DNA of 64,000 nucleotides from Orrella sp037026685. Its GTDB lineage: Bacteria > Pseudomonadota > Gammaproteobacteria > Burkholderiales > Burkholderiaceae_B. Under the pieces are notes generated by a model. It did not search any database. It was not told the DNA's origin and worked only from the letters and a program-made list of their open reading frames with translations. Positions 8,666 to 17,239 of this stretch are shown here, in pieces; positions within the stretch are counted from its first letter, which is position 1, and each line of letters starts with the position of its first letter. The stretch is from positions 1 through 64,000 of the forward strand of contig NZ_JBANET010000019.1 in the NCBI RefSeq assembly GCF_037026685.1. The letters are read 5' to 3'. A program made the translations under genes and the position numbers.

Positions 8666-9447
8666 GTGCCGCCCTTGCGGGTTTGCTCGAATAACATCAG
8701 CTTGGCATAGCGGAAGATGCTGCCCGAAGCGGCGAACAGCGCCAGCACCAGCCCCTGGCGCCCGTCCAGGAAGCCGCGGCGCAGGAAATAGATGCGGATG
8801 AAAGTCCAGATGCCGTGGCCCAGCATGCCCAGCGGCCCGCAACGCTTGCCGCGCGCGTACATCATGGCGGCCGCGTCGGTGGAATAGCGGTTGGCCTTGG
8901 CGATGAGCGACTCGAGGTCCGGGTAGGGAAAATGCAGCAAATGATGGCGCAAGGTGCCCACGCTGCCTTGCGTCACCACCTTCTCGTGCACGGCCGCCTC
9001 GGTAAAGCGCGCGGTGCCGCGCCGGAACAGCCGCAGCACGTGATCGGGCCACCAGCCGCTGTGGCGGATCTGGCGCCCGCACAGCTCGGACAGGCGCGCC
9101 ACGCGATAGGCGTCGTGCCCGGGATGGCGCAGCAAGGCCTGGATTTCGGCGGCCAGCTCGGGCGTGACGCGCTCGTCGGCATCGAGCGACAGCACCCAGT
9201 CGCAGCGGGCCAGCTCGAGCGCGCGGTTCTTCTGCGGCCCGAAACCGGGCCAGTCCGGCGTCTGGACCACGCGCGCGCCCCACTGGCCGGCCAGCGCCAC
9301 CGTGTCGTCGGCGCTGCCCGAATCGAGCACGATCACTTCATCGGCAAAAGCCACGCTGTCCAGGCAGGCACGGATGTGCGCGGCCTCGTTCTTGGTGATG
9401 ACGATGACCGAGAGCGTTAGGCGCCCGGCTTCAAGCCCTTTTTCCAT
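8662..9447 (-). CDS. Glycosyltransferase family 2 (WaaE/KdtX-like core sugar transferase)
   Basis: A 261-residue GT-A transferase. The N-terminal nucleotide-binding motif is LSVIVITKNEAAHIRACL, followed by EVIVLDSGSADDT and the metal-binding DxD in LSLDADER (about residues 88-95). The RFTEAAVHEKV region is typical of WaaE/KdtX-type LPS beta-glucosyltransferases that add glucose to inner-core heptose. The start at 9447 overlaps the 3' end of the deacetylase gene by 31 bp. A later start near the conserved LSVIV is possible because no strong ribosome site is visible. It is the third of four overlapping core genes. Confidence 0.9.
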   Translation of the reverse strand: MEKGLEAGRLTLSVIVITKNEAAHIRACLDSVAFADEVIVLDSGSADDTVALAGQWGARVVQTPDWPGFGPQKNRALELARCDWVLSLDADERVTPELAAEIQALLRHPGHDAYRVARLSELCGRQIRHSGWWPDHVLRLFRRGTARFTEAAVHEKVVTQGSVGTLRHHLLHFPYPDLESLIAKANRYSTDAAAMMYARGKRCGPLGMLGHGIWTFIRIYFLRRGFLDGRQGLVLALFAASGSIFRYAKLMLFEQTRKGGT

Positions 9448-10286
9448 GCCTTGAACCTGTTGTAGAGAGGCGCCCAGAGCGGATGCCGCGCCAGGCGCAG
9501 ACGCTGGGCCAGCCAGCGTTCGTCGCGGTCGCGCACGGCGAAACGGTAGATGTGGCCGGGATCGCCGCCGGGCAGGTTACGGCCGAAGGCGTGCGTGGTA
9601 TAGAGATAACGAAACCCGGCGGCCTGCGCGGCCTGCCGGTAGTCGTCGTCGAAATAGCCCTGCGGCCAGCACAGGTGCTCGGAGACCCCGCCCAGATGGC
9701 GCACCAGCGCCTGGCGCGAGGCCTGCAGGTCGGCGGCAATGGCGGCGGCCTTTTCCTGGCGCCCGGCGCACTGCCTGTCCCAGCGGGTATGTGTGTGAGT
9801 GTGGCTGTGGATCTCGAAGCTGCCGGCCTGCCGCATGGCCTGCAGCTCGCTCCAGCGGGCGATCACCTCGTCGCAGGCGCCCGCCTGGATGCGCTGGCCG
9901 CACTCCCGGTGGGTGAGCCGGCCAGCCTGGTCGGCCTGCGCCTGCCCGCACTGCCGCACCGGGCCGTCGTGCACCCACCCGGTCACCACGAACAGCGCCG
10001 CCCGCATGCCGTAGCGCAGCAGGATGGGATGCGCGTACAGCCAGTTGTTCAGGTAGCCGTCGTCGAAGGTGATCAGCACCGACTTGTCGGGCACGGGCTC
10101 GCCGCGCAGGTGGCCGGCGAACTGCGCGGTGGACAGGGCCGTCCAGCCATCGGCAGCCAGCCAGGCGATCTGCCGCTCGAAGTTGCCGGGCGTGATGTTG
10201 ATCATGCCCGGCGAAGGGCTGACGTGGTGATACATGAGCACCGGCACGGCATGCCGGCGATGCTGGGGGCGGCCGGGCGCGCTCAT
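9417..10286 (-). CDS. Polysaccharide deacetylase (NodB/CE4 family), LPS core cluster
   Basis: A 289-residue CE4 deacetylase expected to remove an N-acetyl group from a core amino sugar. The metal-dependent motifs are visible: TFDDGY (catalytic base and metal Asp), HSHTHTH (two metal-binding His) and CWPQGYFDDD (motif 3). VPVLMYHHVSP at the N-terminus is the usual family opening. No signal peptide is present, so a cytoplasmic role before export is inferred. The start at 10286 overlaps the stop of the upstream GT4 gene (10283-10286, ATGA). In the described B. pertussis core cluster (recalled, not checked) a deacetylase is needed for full-length oligosaccharide, which fits this position. Confidence 0.9.
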   Translation of the reverse strand: MSAPGRPQHRRHAVPVLMYHHVSPSPGMINITPGNFERQIAWLAADGWTALSTAQFAGHLRGEPVPDKSVLITFDDGYLNNWLYAHPILLRYGMRAALFVVTGWVHDGPVRQCGQAQADQAGRLTHRECGQRIQAGACDEVIARWSELQAMRQAGSFEIHSHTHTHTRWDRQCAGRQEKAAAIAADLQASRQALVRHLGGVSEHLCWPQGYFDDDYRQAAQAAGFRYLYTTHAFGRNLPGGDPGHIYRFAVRDRDERWLAQRLRLARHPLWAPLYNRFKAWKKGLKPGA

Positions 10287-11386
10287 GTCCTGCGCTCGTC
10301 CAGCCACTGCCGGTAAAGGGATTCGGTGCGCTCGGCCAGACGCTCCAGGGTAAAGCGCCCTTCCTGCAGCAGCCACTGGCGGCCGCGCTGGCCCATTTCG
10401 CGGCGGCGCGCGGGATCGTCGATCAGGCTGCGCAGCGCCTGCCTGAACGCGGCCACGTCGCGGGCCGGCACGAGCAGGCCGTTGACGCCGGGCTGCATCA
10501 TCTCGGCCACCCCGCCCACGTCGTAGCCCACCACCGGCAGACCGGCCCAGGCGGCCTCGACAAACACCGTACCCGATGCCTCTTGCCAGGTCGCCAGGGC
10601 GAACAGGTCGCAGCCGACCAGCAGCTGCGGCACGTCGCGGCGCGTGCCGAGCAGGTGGATGCGTTCGTGCAGGCCCAGCTCGGCCACCTGTGCCTGCACC
10701 TGCTCGAACACGGGCGAGCCCGAGCCGACCAGCACCAGGTGCAGGCCGGGCCGCGTGCGCATCAGCGGCTCGATGGCCTCGATGAGTTCGCGGTGGCCCT
10801 TGGGCACGCGCATGACCGCCACGCAGCCGACCACGACCGCATCGGCCGGCAGGTTCAGTTCCTGGCGCAGGGTGGAATGCTCCGGCAAGGCCGGCAGCGC
10901 GATGGGCGAGTAGACCGTGGCCACCCGGCCGGCCGGTACGCCGCGCGAGATGAGGTAGCCGCGCACATGGTCGCTGACCGTGGTGACCCGGTGCGGCAGC
11001 CAGGTATAGGACAGCATCGAGCCGACCTTGTTGGACAGGTGCCGGGTGCGCACGATCAACGGGGTGCCCGCCAGCCGGGCGGCCGTGCCGCCGATCAGCG
11101 TGTCGATGCGGCTGTGGGTATTGACCACGTCGTAGCGGCCCTGCCGCAGCAGCCGCACGACGCGGGGCACGCCCTTCAGGTAGTTCAGCGCCCCGCCCAT
11201 GGGCAGCGTATGCACGGTAAAGCCCGCCTCGCGCAGCCTGCCCACCAGCTGGGCCTGCGGCTGGCACAAGGCCTCGACCACGTGGCCGCGCGCGCGCATG
11301 GCATGCATCTCCTTGAAGATGCGATGCTCCTGGCCGCCGAAACTGGTGGCGGCCTCGGTATGCAGGATACGGAGGGGCTGGCTCAT
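10283..11386 (-). CDS. Glycosyltransferase family 4 (first gene of LPS core run after dnaE)
   Basis: A 367-residue GT-B glycosyltransferase. It opens with LRILHTEAATSFGGQEHRI, the Gly-rich acceptor loop. The C-terminal domain carries the GT4 region EASGTVFVEAAWAGLPVVG with both conserved glutamates and DVGGVAEMM. The start codon is only four bases past the dnaE stop, and its Shine-Dalgarno (AGGA) overlaps that stop (TAGGAAAATG), so it is likely co-transcribed with and reinitiated from dnaE. It heads a leftward run of four overlapping sugar-modifying genes. The sugar it transfers cannot be told from sequence. Confidence 0.9.
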   Translation of the reverse strand: MSQPLRILHTEAATSFGGQEHRIFKEMHAMRARGHVVEALCQPQAQLVGRLREAGFTVHTLPMGGALNYLKGVPRVVRLLRQGRYDVVNTHSRIDTLIGGTAARLAGTPLIVRTRHLSNKVGSMLSYTWLPHRVTTVSDHVRGYLISRGVPAGRVATVYSPIALPALPEHSTLRQELNLPADAVVVGCVAVMRVPKGHRELIEAIEPLMRTRPGLHLVLVGSGSPVFEQVQAQVAELGLHERIHLLGTRRDVPQLLVGCDLFALATWQEASGTVFVEAAWAGLPVVGYDVGGVAEMMQPGVNGLLVPARDVAAFRQALRSLIDDPARRREMGQRGRQWLLQEGRFTLERLAERTESLYRQWLDERRT

Positions 11387-11390
11387 TTTC

Positions 11391-14300
11391 CTAGTAGTTG
11401 ATCTCGACCGGATACGGCTGGGTCCAGGCGTTGAGCTGCTCGATCAGCGTATCGGACATGCGCACCCGCCACTGCTCTCCCAGCCGGATCGTGCCGCAGG
11501 CATCGTCGCGCGCGTAGAACACATCCACCGGCGTGCCGGGAAAACCGTTCTCGGGCTCGGCCCGGAAAGGGTTGAGCAGGCGCTTGAGGGTCTGGGCGTC
11601 GGCATTGCCGTTGACGGTGATGCGCAGCGACTGGGCGCGGGCCTCGCGGGCCAGCTGCAGGTCGTAAAGCGCCTCGGCCACGATGCGCATGCCGCCCGAA
11701 TACTCGTCGTTGCTGACCTTGCCCTGCACGATCAGCAGCTGGTCCTCGCGCAGGCGGTTGCGGTTCTGCTCGTACAGCTCGTTGAAGACCGAGATCTCGA
11801 CCTGGGCCGTACCGTCGTCCAGCACGGCGAAGAGCATCTTGCCGCGGCGGGTCATCATGGTGCGCACGCCGGCCAGCACGCCGGCCATCCATTGCGGCTC
11901 GCGGGCCGGCTCCAGGCGGGCCAGGGGCGTGGGGGCGAAGCGGCGCACTTCCTCGCGCCAGGCGTCGAACAGATGGCCGCTGAAGAAAAAGCCCAGCGCG
12001 GACTTTTCCTCGGACAGTTGCGTGCGCAGGTCCCAGGGCGGCACGCTGGCCATCTGTCCGGCGATGACCTGGCTGCCGTCGTCGTCGCCGAACAGCGAGA
12101 CCTGGTTGGCGCTGCGCGCCGACTGCTCGGCGGCCTCCATGGCCGTGGGCACCGAGGCCAGCAGGGCCGCGCGGTTGGGCGAGATGCCGTCGAACGCGCC
12201 GGCGCGGATCAGCGCCTCGATGGTGCGGCGGTTGACGGTGTGGCGGTCGATGCGGCGGCAGAAGTCGAACAGGTCGGCAAAGGGTCCGCCGGCCTGGCGG
12301 GCGCGCAGGATGTCCTCGACGGCGCTCTGGCCGGTGCCCTTGACCGCGCCCAGGCCGTAGCGCATGGTGCGCGGCGGCTGTCCGCGCGCGGTGTGTTCGT
12401 CCTCGACCGGCTCGAAACGGTAGTTGCTGTGGTTGATGTCCGGCGGCAGCACCGTCACGCCGTTGGCCAGCGCGTCCTTCCAGAAGATCTGGACCTTGTC
12501 GGTGTCGTCCATGTCCGAGGACAGCGTCGCGGCCAGGAATTCGGTGGGATGATAGGCCTTGAGCCAGGCCGTGTGGTAGGCGATCAGCGCATAGGCGGCC
12601 GAGTGCGACTTGTTAAAGCCGTAGCCGGCAAACTTCTCCATCAGGTCGAACAGCTTGACCGCCAGGTCGGCGTCGTAGCCCTTTTCGACCGCCCCCTTCT
12701 GGAACAGCTCGCGGTGCTTGGCCATTTCCTCGGGCTTTTTCTTGCCCATGGCCCGGCGCAGCAGGTCGGCGCCGCCCAGCGAGTAGCCGCCGATGATCTG
12801 CGAGATCAGCATCACCTGTTCCTGGTAGACGATGACGCCGTAGGTGCTCTTGAGCGTGGGCTCCAGGTCCGGATGGAAGTAGTCGACGGCGGCGCGGCCA
12901 TGCTTGCGGTTGACGAAGTCGTCCACCATGCCCGATTCGAGCGGCCCCGGGCGGTACAGGGCCAGCATGGCGATGATGTCTTCGAAGGTGTTGGGCTTGA
13001 GCTTTTTGAGCAGCTCTTTCATGCCGCGCGATTCGAGCTGGAACACCGCGGTGGTGTTGGCGTCGCACAGCACCTTGTAGGCCGCCGGATCGTCCAGCGG
13101 CAGCGCCATGACGTCGAAGTCGCGCTTGCTCTCGTTAAAGCGCCGCACGAAGCGCACCGCCCAGTCCAGGATGGTCAGGTTGCGCAGCCCCAGGAAGTCG
13201 AACTTGACCAGGCCCGCGGCCTCGACATCGTCCTTGTCGTATTGCGAGACCGCGCTGTTCTCCTGGCCTTGCTGGCAGTACAGCGGGCAGAAGTCGGTAA
13301 GCTTGCCCGGAGCGATCAGCACGCCGCCGGCGTGCATGCCGATGTTGCGGGTCAGGCCTTCGAGCGGGCGGGCCAGGTCGACCAGCGCCCTGACTTCTTC
13401 TTCCTGCTCGTAACGCTCCCGGAAGGCCGGTTCGTTGGCCAGGGTGCGCTCCAGCGTCCAGGGGTCGGCCGGGTTGAAGGGGATCAGCTTGGAAAGCTGG
13501 TCGCACATCGTGTAGGGCAGGTCCAGTACCCGTCCGGCGTCGCGCACCACGGCCTTGGCGCCCAGGGTGCCGAAGGTGGCGATCTGGCTGACGGCGGCGC
13601 GGCCGTATTTTTCCTTGACGTACTCGATGACGCGTTCGCGGTTGTCCTGGCAGAAGTCGATGTCGAAGTCGGGCATCGAGACCCGCTCGGGGTTCAGGAA
13701 GCGTTCGAACAGCAGGTCGTAGCGGATCGGGTCCAGGTCGGTGATGCCCAGCGCGTAGGCCACCAGCGAGCCCGCCCCCGAGCCGCGGCCCGGGCCCACC
13801 GGCACGCCGTTGTTCTTGCCCCAGTTGATGAAGTCGGCCACGATGAGGAAGTAGCCGGGAAAGCCCATCTGGATGATGGTCTTGCATTCCCGCTGCAGGC
13901 GTTCCTCGTACTGCGGGCGGCGCTGTTCGCGCTCCTGCTCGTCCGGATAGAGCTGCGCCAGGCGCACGGCCAGCCCTTCCTGCGACAGCTGCACCAGGTA
14001 GTCGTCCAGCGTGACGCCGTCGGGCGTGGGAAAGTCGGGCAGGCGCGGCTTGCCCAGCGTCAGCGTGAGATTGCAGCGGCGCGCGATCTCCACGCTGTTG
14101 GCCAGCGCCGAAGGCACGTCGGCAAAGCGCCGGTGCATCTCGGCCGAGTCGAGCATGTACTGCTCTTCGGTATAGCGGCGCACCCGGCGCGGATTGGCCA
14201 GGATTTCGCCTTCGGCGATGCACACGCGCGCCTCGTGGGCCCGGAACTCCTCGCGCTGCAGGAACTGCACCGGATGGGTGGCCACCACCGGCAGGCCCTG

Positions 14301-14882
14301 CGCGGCCGCCAGCCGCATCGCCGCCTGCACATAGGCCTCGTCGCCGTCGAAGCCGGCGCGCTGCAATTCGATGTAGTAGCGCTGCGGGAAATCGCGCGCC
14401 CAGCCGGCGGCCAGGGCCTGGGCGGCGGCCAGGTTGCCGGCCTCCAGCGCCTGGCCCACGTCGCCGGCGCGCCCGCCCGAGAGCGCGATCAGGCCGGTGG
14501 TGCCGGCCAGCCACTCGCGCCGCAGCTCGGCACGGCCGCGGTGCTGGTTGCTCAGCCAGGCCTGGGAGAGCAGCTCGCACAGGTTAAGATATCCGTGCCA
14601 GTCAGCCACCAGCAGCAGCAGCCGGAACGGTTTTTCGCGGTCTTCGTCGTTGGTCAGCCAGACGTCGCAGCCGGCGATGGGCTTGACGCCCTTGCCGCGC
14701 GCCGCCTTGTAGAACTTGATCAGGCCAAAGAGGTTGCACAGGTCCGTCAGGGCAACGGCCGGCTGGCCCAGGCGCGCGGCCTGCTTGACCAGGTCGGGAA
14801 TACGCACGATGCCGTCCACCACCGAGAATTCGGAGTGGACGCGCAGGTGAACGAAAGGCGGGGTGGCGACGGCTTCAGACAT
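11391..14882 (-). CDS. dnaE: DNA polymerase III alpha subunit
   Basis: Replicative DNA polymerase catalytic subunit, 1163 residues, the usual DnaE length. Order of domains: N-terminal PHP domain (FVHLRVHSEFSVVDG), family C palm with catalytic aspartates in MPDFDIDFCQDNRERVI and the upstream GPGRGSGAGSLVAYAL motif, fingers with YRPGPLESGM and YGVIVYQEQVM, a helix-hairpin-helix region (AGYGFNKSHSAAYALIAY) and a C-terminal OB fold (VLDDGTAQVEISVFNELYEQ). It is divergent from lpxO with a 70-bp spacer and lies directly upstream of the core glycosyltransferase run. Confidence 0.98.
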   Translation of the reverse strand: MSEAVATPPFVHLRVHSEFSVVDGIVRIPDLVKQAARLGQPAVALTDLCNLFGLIKFYKAARGKGVKPIAGCDVWLTNDEDREKPFRLLLLVADWHGYLNLCELLSQAWLSNQHRGRAELRREWLAGTTGLIALSGGRAGDVGQALEAGNLAAAQALAAGWARDFPQRYYIELQRAGFDGDEAYVQAAMRLAAAQGLPVVATHPVQFLQREEFRAHEARVCIAEGEILANPRRVRRYTEEQYMLDSAEMHRRFADVPSALANSVEIARRCNLTLTLGKPRLPDFPTPDGVTLDDYLVQLSQEGLAVRLAQLYPDEQEREQRRPQYEERLQRECKTIIQMGFPGYFLIVADFINWGKNNGVPVGPGRGSGAGSLVAYALGITDLDPIRYDLLFERFLNPERVSMPDFDIDFCQDNRERVIEYVKEKYGRAAVSQIATFGTLGAKAVVRDAGRVLDLPYTMCDQLSKLIPFNPADPWTLERTLANEPAFRERYEQEEEVRALVDLARPLEGLTRNIGMHAGGVLIAPGKLTDFCPLYCQQGQENSAVSQYDKDDVEAAGLVKFDFLGLRNLTILDWAVRFVRRFNESKRDFDVMALPLDDPAAYKVLCDANTTAVFQLESRGMKELLKKLKPNTFEDIIAMLALYRPGPLESGMVDDFVNRKHGRAAVDYFHPDLEPTLKSTYGVIVYQEQVMLISQIIGGYSLGGADLLRRAMGKKKPEEMAKHRELFQKGAVEKGYDADLAVKLFDLMEKFAGYGFNKSHSAAYALIAYHTAWLKAYHPTEFLAATLSSDMDDTDKVQIFWKDALANGVTVLPPDINHSNYRFEPVEDEHTARGQPPRTMRYGLGAVKGTGQSAVEDILRARQAGGPFADLFDFCRRIDRHTVNRRTIEALIRAGAFDGISPNRAALLASVPTAMEAAEQSARSANQVSLFGDDDGSQVIAGQMASVPPWDLRTQLSEEKSALGFFFSGHLFDAWREEVRRFAPTPLARLEPAREPQWMAGVLAGVRTMMTRRGKMLFAVLDDGTAQVEISVFNELYEQNRNRLREDQLLIVQGKVSNDEYSGGMRIVAEALYDLQLAREARAQSLRITVNGNADAQTLKRLLNPFRAEPENGFPGTPVDVFYARDDACGTIRLGEQWRVRMSDTLIEQLNAWTQPYPVEINY

Positions 14883-14952
14883 GCACCGGATTGTACCCAG
14901 CCGGCATGGGCCCGGGCGCCCGCCCGGCCCCCTCTAGGAGAACGACGTAACC

Positions 14953-15852
14953 ATGAAATGGCTGATTCCCGGCATCTGGCTGGCCGCCATCCTGTTCGGC
15001 CATCTGCGCGGGCGCGTGCGGCTGCCCTTCGTGCGGCAGCTGCTCGATCATTCGGCGCTGCTGGCGCCCATCAACGCCCTGATGGTGCTCAATTCCAGGG
15101 TGCCCACCACGCCCTACGTCTCGCCCGACCAGTTTCCCGACCTGCAGGTGCTGGACCGCAACTGGGAGATGATCCGCGAGGAGGCCCTGGCGCTGGCCGC
15201 CGCCCAGCGCATCAAGGCGGCCGAAAAGCACGACGACATCGGCTTCAATTCGTTCTTCAAGTACGGCTGGAAACGTTTTTACCTGAAGTGGTACGACGCG
15301 CGGCACCCCTCGGCCGAGGCCCTGTGCCCCAAGACGGTGGCGCTGCTGCGCGAACTGCCTTCGGTCAAGGCGGCCATGTTCGCCGAGCTGCCCCCGGGCG
15401 GCAAGCTGAACCCGCACCGCGACCCCTACGCCGGTTCGCTGCGCTATCACCTGGGCCTGATCACCCCCAACGACGACCGCTGCCAGATCGTGGTGGACGG
15501 CGAACCCTATAGCTGGCGCGACGGCCAGAGCGTGGTGTTCGACGAAACCTACATCCATTCGGCCCGCAACGACACCGATTCGAACCGCATCATCCTGTTC
15601 TGCGACGTCGAGCGGCCGATGCGCTGGCGCTGGGCCGGCGCGCTGAACCGCTGGTTTGGCAAGGTGGCGATGTCGGCGGCCAGCTCGCCCAACGACGGCG
15701 GCGACCAGACCGGCGCCATCAACCGGCTGACCCACCTGCATTACCGGATCGACCAGAAGCGCCGGGCGTTCAAGAAATGGAACAAGACGGCCTACAAGGC
15801 CGTCAAGTGGGGCCTGATCGTGCTGATCGTGGCCGCGTTCATCGCCATCTAG
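14953..15852 (+). CDS. lpxO: Lipid A 2-hydroxylase LpxO-like Fe(II)/2-oxoglutarate dioxygenase
   Basis: A 299-residue aspartyl/asparaginyl beta-hydroxylase-fold enzyme. A hydrophobic N-terminus (WLIPGIWLAAILFG) and a C-terminal hydrophobic segment (WGLIVLIVAAFIAI) suggest membrane association, as for LpxO, which 2-hydroxylates a lipid A acyl chain. The Fe(II) triad is visible as H155-x-D157 (NPHRDPY) and H202 (YIHSARND), with the 2-oxoglutarate-binding Arg likely in SNRII. AGGAG stands ten bases before the ATG. Its stop overlaps the stop of the convergent MFS gene. Clustering with core genes supports a lipid A substrate. A protein aspartyl hydroxylase is the alternative. Confidence 0.87.
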   Translation: MKWLIPGIWLAAILFGHLRGRVRLPFVRQLLDHSALLAPINALMVLNSRVPTTPYVSPDQFPDLQVLDRNWEMIREEALALAAAQRIKAAEKHDDIGFNSFFKYGWKRFYLKWYDARHPSAEALCPKTVALLRELPSVKAAMFAELPPGGKLNPHRDPYAGSLRYHLGLITPNDDRCQIVVDGEPYSWRDGQSVVFDETYIHSARNDTDSNRIILFCDVERPMRWRWAGALNRWFGKVAMSAASSPNDGGDQTGAINRLTHLHYRIDQKRRAFKKWNKTAYKAVKWGLIVLIVAAFIAI

Positions 15853-17078
15853 CGCCGGGCGGCGCGCTCGGCCGCCAGCGACCAGCCGAACACCGCCATG
15901 CCGGCCACCGCCAGCAAGGCGCCCACCCACCCGGTGGACGGATAGCCGAAGCCGGCGGCGATGGCCAGCCCGCCCAGCCATGCCCCCATGGCGTTGGCCA
16001 GGTTGAAGGCCGAGTGGTTCAGCGCCGCGGCCAGCATCTGGGCGTCGCCCGCCACGTCCATCAGGCGGATCTGCAAGGTCGGGCCCATGGCCACGATGGT
16101 GCCCACCAGCAGGATGTTCAGCGAGGCCGCCCACACGTTGTGGGCGGTGAACACGAAGGCGCCCAGCACCAGGAAGGCCCAGACCAGCAGGCCGCCGATG
16201 GTGGGCATGAGCGCCTTGTCGGCCAGCCGCGAGCCCACCAGGTTGCCCACGATCATGCCCAGGCCGAACAGCGCCAGCACGAAAGGCACCGCGCCCGTGC
16301 CCATGCCCGCCACCTCGACCAGCGTGGGCTTGACGTAGCTGAAGACGGAGAACAGGCCGCCCAGTCCGATGGCGCCGATGCCCAGGGTCAGCCAGACCTG
16401 CTTGCGCCGCAAGGCGCCCAGCTCGCGCAAGGGGCTGGCGCCCGCCTGGGCGGCTTGCTCGGGCACCGAGCGGCGCACCATGATGGCGGCCAGCACGGCG
16501 ATCAGGCCAACGAAGGCGAAGGCCGCGCGCCAGCCCAGCGCCTGGCCCAGCCAGGCCGCGATGGGCACGCCCACGAGCGTGGCCGAGGTCAGGCCCAGCA
16601 TGACCCAGCCGACCGCCTGGGCGCGCTGCCAAGGCTGCACCAGCGAGGCGGCCACCAGGGCGGCCACGCCGAAATAGGTGCCGTGCGGCAATCCGGCCAC
16701 GAAACGCAGCAGGTTCAGCGACAGGTAGCCCGGCGCCAGGGCGCTGGCGAAGTTGCCCAGGGCGAACAGCGTCATGAGCGCCACCAGCAGCCGCCGGCGC
16801 GGCCAGCCGGCGGCCAGGATGGCCAGCAGCGGCGCGCCCACCACCACGCCCAGCGCATAGGCGCTGATGACGTGGCCGGCGGCCGGGATGGAGATGGCCA
16901 GGTCGGCGGCCACCTCGGGCAGCAGCCCCATGATGACGAATTCGCCGGTGCCGATGGCAAAGCCGCCCACACCCATCGCCACCATGGCGGGACGCACGGG
17001 ATGGACGCGGGCCGATTCGGAAAGGAAAGACGAAGCGGCGCCGGCAAGCTGCTCGGCGCCAGGACTGGCATGCTGCAT
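15849..17078 (-). CDS. MFS transporter, DHA1 (AraJ/YdhP-like) family
   Basis: A 409-residue major facilitator with twelve predicted helices. The N-terminal FAIGTGEFVIMGLLPEVAADL is the signature of the AraJ/YdhP/purine-nucleoside exporter group, and GWPRRRLLVAL is the loop 2-3 region. These proteins export sugars, nucleosides or drugs, and no substrate can be assigned. The open frame extends far upstream, but family N-termini place the start at 17078. The 3' end overlaps the convergent lpxO end. The 161-bp spacer to hrpA holds no recognisable gene and no adjacent regulator was seen. Confidence 0.85.
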   Translation of the reverse strand: MQHASPGAEQLAGAASSFLSESARVHPVRPAMVAMGVGGFAIGTGEFVIMGLLPEVAADLAISIPAAGHVISAYALGVVVGAPLLAILAAGWPRRRLLVALMTLFALGNFASALAPGYLSLNLLRFVAGLPHGTYFGVAALVAASLVQPWQRAQAVGWVMLGLTSATLVGVPIAAWLGQALGWRAAFAFVGLIAVLAAIMVRRSVPEQAAQAGASPLRELGALRRKQVWLTLGIGAIGLGGLFSVFSYVKPTLVEVAGMGTGAVPFVLALFGLGMIVGNLVGSRLADKALMPTIGGLLVWAFLVLGAFVFTAHNVWAASLNILLVGTIVAMGPTLQIRLMDVAGDAQMLAAALNHSAFNLANAMGAWLGGLAIAAGFGYPSTGWVGALLAVAGMAVFGWSLAAERAARR

Positions 17079-17239
17079 TGTCAGTGGACTCGGTGTGCGT
17101 GATATCGAATGGCCGCGGCTGGCGCGCACCGTGCATTGTGCAGACTGCCAGTTGAATAACACATGAAAGGCCGGCCGCCAGTGGGGTCTTGCAGGCGCTG
17201 GCCGCAGGCAGCCCATGCCTGGCCGCGCGCCCGCCCCTT

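Noticed and set aside
11199..15512. Very long open frame antisense to dnaE and similar long antisense frames (129-2189, 6428-8710, 17189-21568)
   Set aside because: They lie opposite well-recognised genes; their translations are rich in Arg, Ala, Gln and His with no family motif, as expected from antisense frames in high-GC DNA.
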